Shown here in pieces: positions 5,527 to 5,980 of a stretch of 5,980 bases of DNA. The stretch spans positions 1 through 5,980 of the forward strand of contig DBPM01000050.1 of the NCBI GenBank assembly GCA_002304845.1. The letters run 5' to 3'. Position 1 is the first letter of the stretch, and every line of letters begins with the position of its first letter. The notes beneath the pieces were generated by a model that saw only the letters and a list, made by a program, of their open reading frames with translations, did no database searches and was not told the DNA's origin. Made by a program: the position numbers and the translations under genes. The DNA is from Candidatus Shapirobacteria bacterium UBA1420. GTDB lineage: Bacteria > Patescibacteriota > Microgenomatia > UBA12405.

Positions 5527-5980
5527 AGGATTACCTCCTTCCCTTCGGGTAAATTATCTGAATCTACTTTCAGAGAATCTATCGCCACCAAATCTTCCTT
5601 ATCAAACTCATCCATAAACTTGTGAAATTCAGTCTCATTTTCTTCAAAATCAACCGGGATGATATAGTTGGCCGCTGTACCCTTAGCCAATTCTATGGCT
5701 TTTTCATTTATACACACCAACAGCACATCCGCCTCCTCTAACTTTTCTTTTTTCTTTTCACTCAACTCCCCTTCCTGTCGACCGGTTAACAATACTTTAA
5801 CCTTATCTATCATTAAGGAATACATCCCATTAATACCGTTTATTTCTACTCCACCGATTTCATACTCCCCCGCCCCAGTAATTATCACCCTCTCTCCTTC
5901 TTCTCCCAAAACAATAAAATTAGCCTCTTTTTTGGTAAAAATTACAATTCTGGCCAGTCTCTGTTTTTGTTCTAAATCAC
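5508..5980 (-). CDS. Degenerate metallo-beta-lactamase-fold protein, 5' end outside window
   Basis: The reading frame is open to the window edge, giving 156 visible residues, so the protein is partial at its N-terminus. A TTG at 5909 would give 133 residues but cuts into similarity and is unlikely to be the start. The strand order matches the second half of UlaG-like MBL-fold proteins: RLARIVIF, then GAGEYEIGGVEINGI (35-49 of the visible part, cf. GPGEYEVKG), then VLLTGRQEG at 62-70, EEADVLLVCIN, and YIIPVDFEE at 105-113. Where active relatives have a metal-binding HxHxDH loop, here stands FTKKEANF; the usual G-D is GR, and the late His after IP is missing. The protein therefore looks unable to bind metals and may be structural or regulatory. 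It overlaps dnaB by 19 bases, so co-translation is likely. Family assignment is by motif only. Confidence 0.65.
   Translation of the reverse strand, partial: DLEQKQRLARIVIFTKKEANFIVLGEEGERVIITGAGEYEIGGVEINGINGMYSLMIDKVKVLLTGRQEGELSEKKKEKLEEADVLLVCINEKAIELAKGTAANYIIPVDFEENETEFHKFMDEFDKEDLVAIDSLKVDSDNLPEGKEVILLKSQA
5533..5540 (-). promoter_or_regulatory. Strong Shine-Dalgarno site of dnaB
   Basis: AAGGAGGT on the minus strand is a full-strength SD, the best in the window. Seven bases separate its last G from ATT at 5526-5524, an ideal spacing. It lies inside the end of the upstream gene. It decides the dnaB start, since no standard start codon stands at a workable distance. Confidence 0.8.

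Overview
The window looks like a compact, AT-rich bacterial chromosome. The best guess is a Candidate Phyla Radiation (Patescibacteria) type genome. That placement is inference from tiny intergenic gaps, a small CYTH protein, a metallo-beta-lactamase-like (MBL-like) gene directly upstream of dnaB, poor Shine-Dalgarno (SD) sites inside the operon and a tRNA without encoded CCA; no rRNA is present to settle it. TGA is used as a real stop (end of the alkD-like gene), so there is no sign of TGA recoding.

Left part, plus strand: the 3' end of a tRNA (1-23, probably Leu), then a CYTH-fold triphosphate-binding protein (90-614) with a good SD site. A 255-base convergent gap follows (615-869). It is not empty: bases 623-744 are a diverged, stop-containing copy of an internal piece of the alkD-like gene found 3 kb away in the same orientation. 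Bases 745-869 hold nothing I recognise.

Right part, minus strand, read from the right edge leftwards: a 5'-truncated, apparently catalytically dead MBL-fold protein (5508-5980), replicative helicase dnaB (4216-5526), an AlkD-like DNA glycosylase (3487-4215), a protein resembling the nucleotidyltransferase fold (2456-3484), and a protein ending in a PEP-utilising phosphohistidine domain but lacking the ATP-grasp domain (870-2420). The genes overlap, abut or lie a few bases apart, so they are probably one transcript whose promoter is outside the window.

The main points are these. (1) dnaB appears to start at an ATT codon behind a perfect SD; no ATG, GTG, TTG or CTG is available where the conserved N-terminus begins. 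(2) The nucleotidyltransferase-like and phosphohistidine genes sit between two direct-repeat copies of alkD sequence and appear more AT-rich than dnaB, which suggests an acquired two-gene module of unknown function. (3) The MBL-like partner of dnaB has lost the recognisable metal ligands. Replication (dnaB) and alkylation repair (alkD) could be co-expressed; the role of the two-gene module cannot be read from the sequence.
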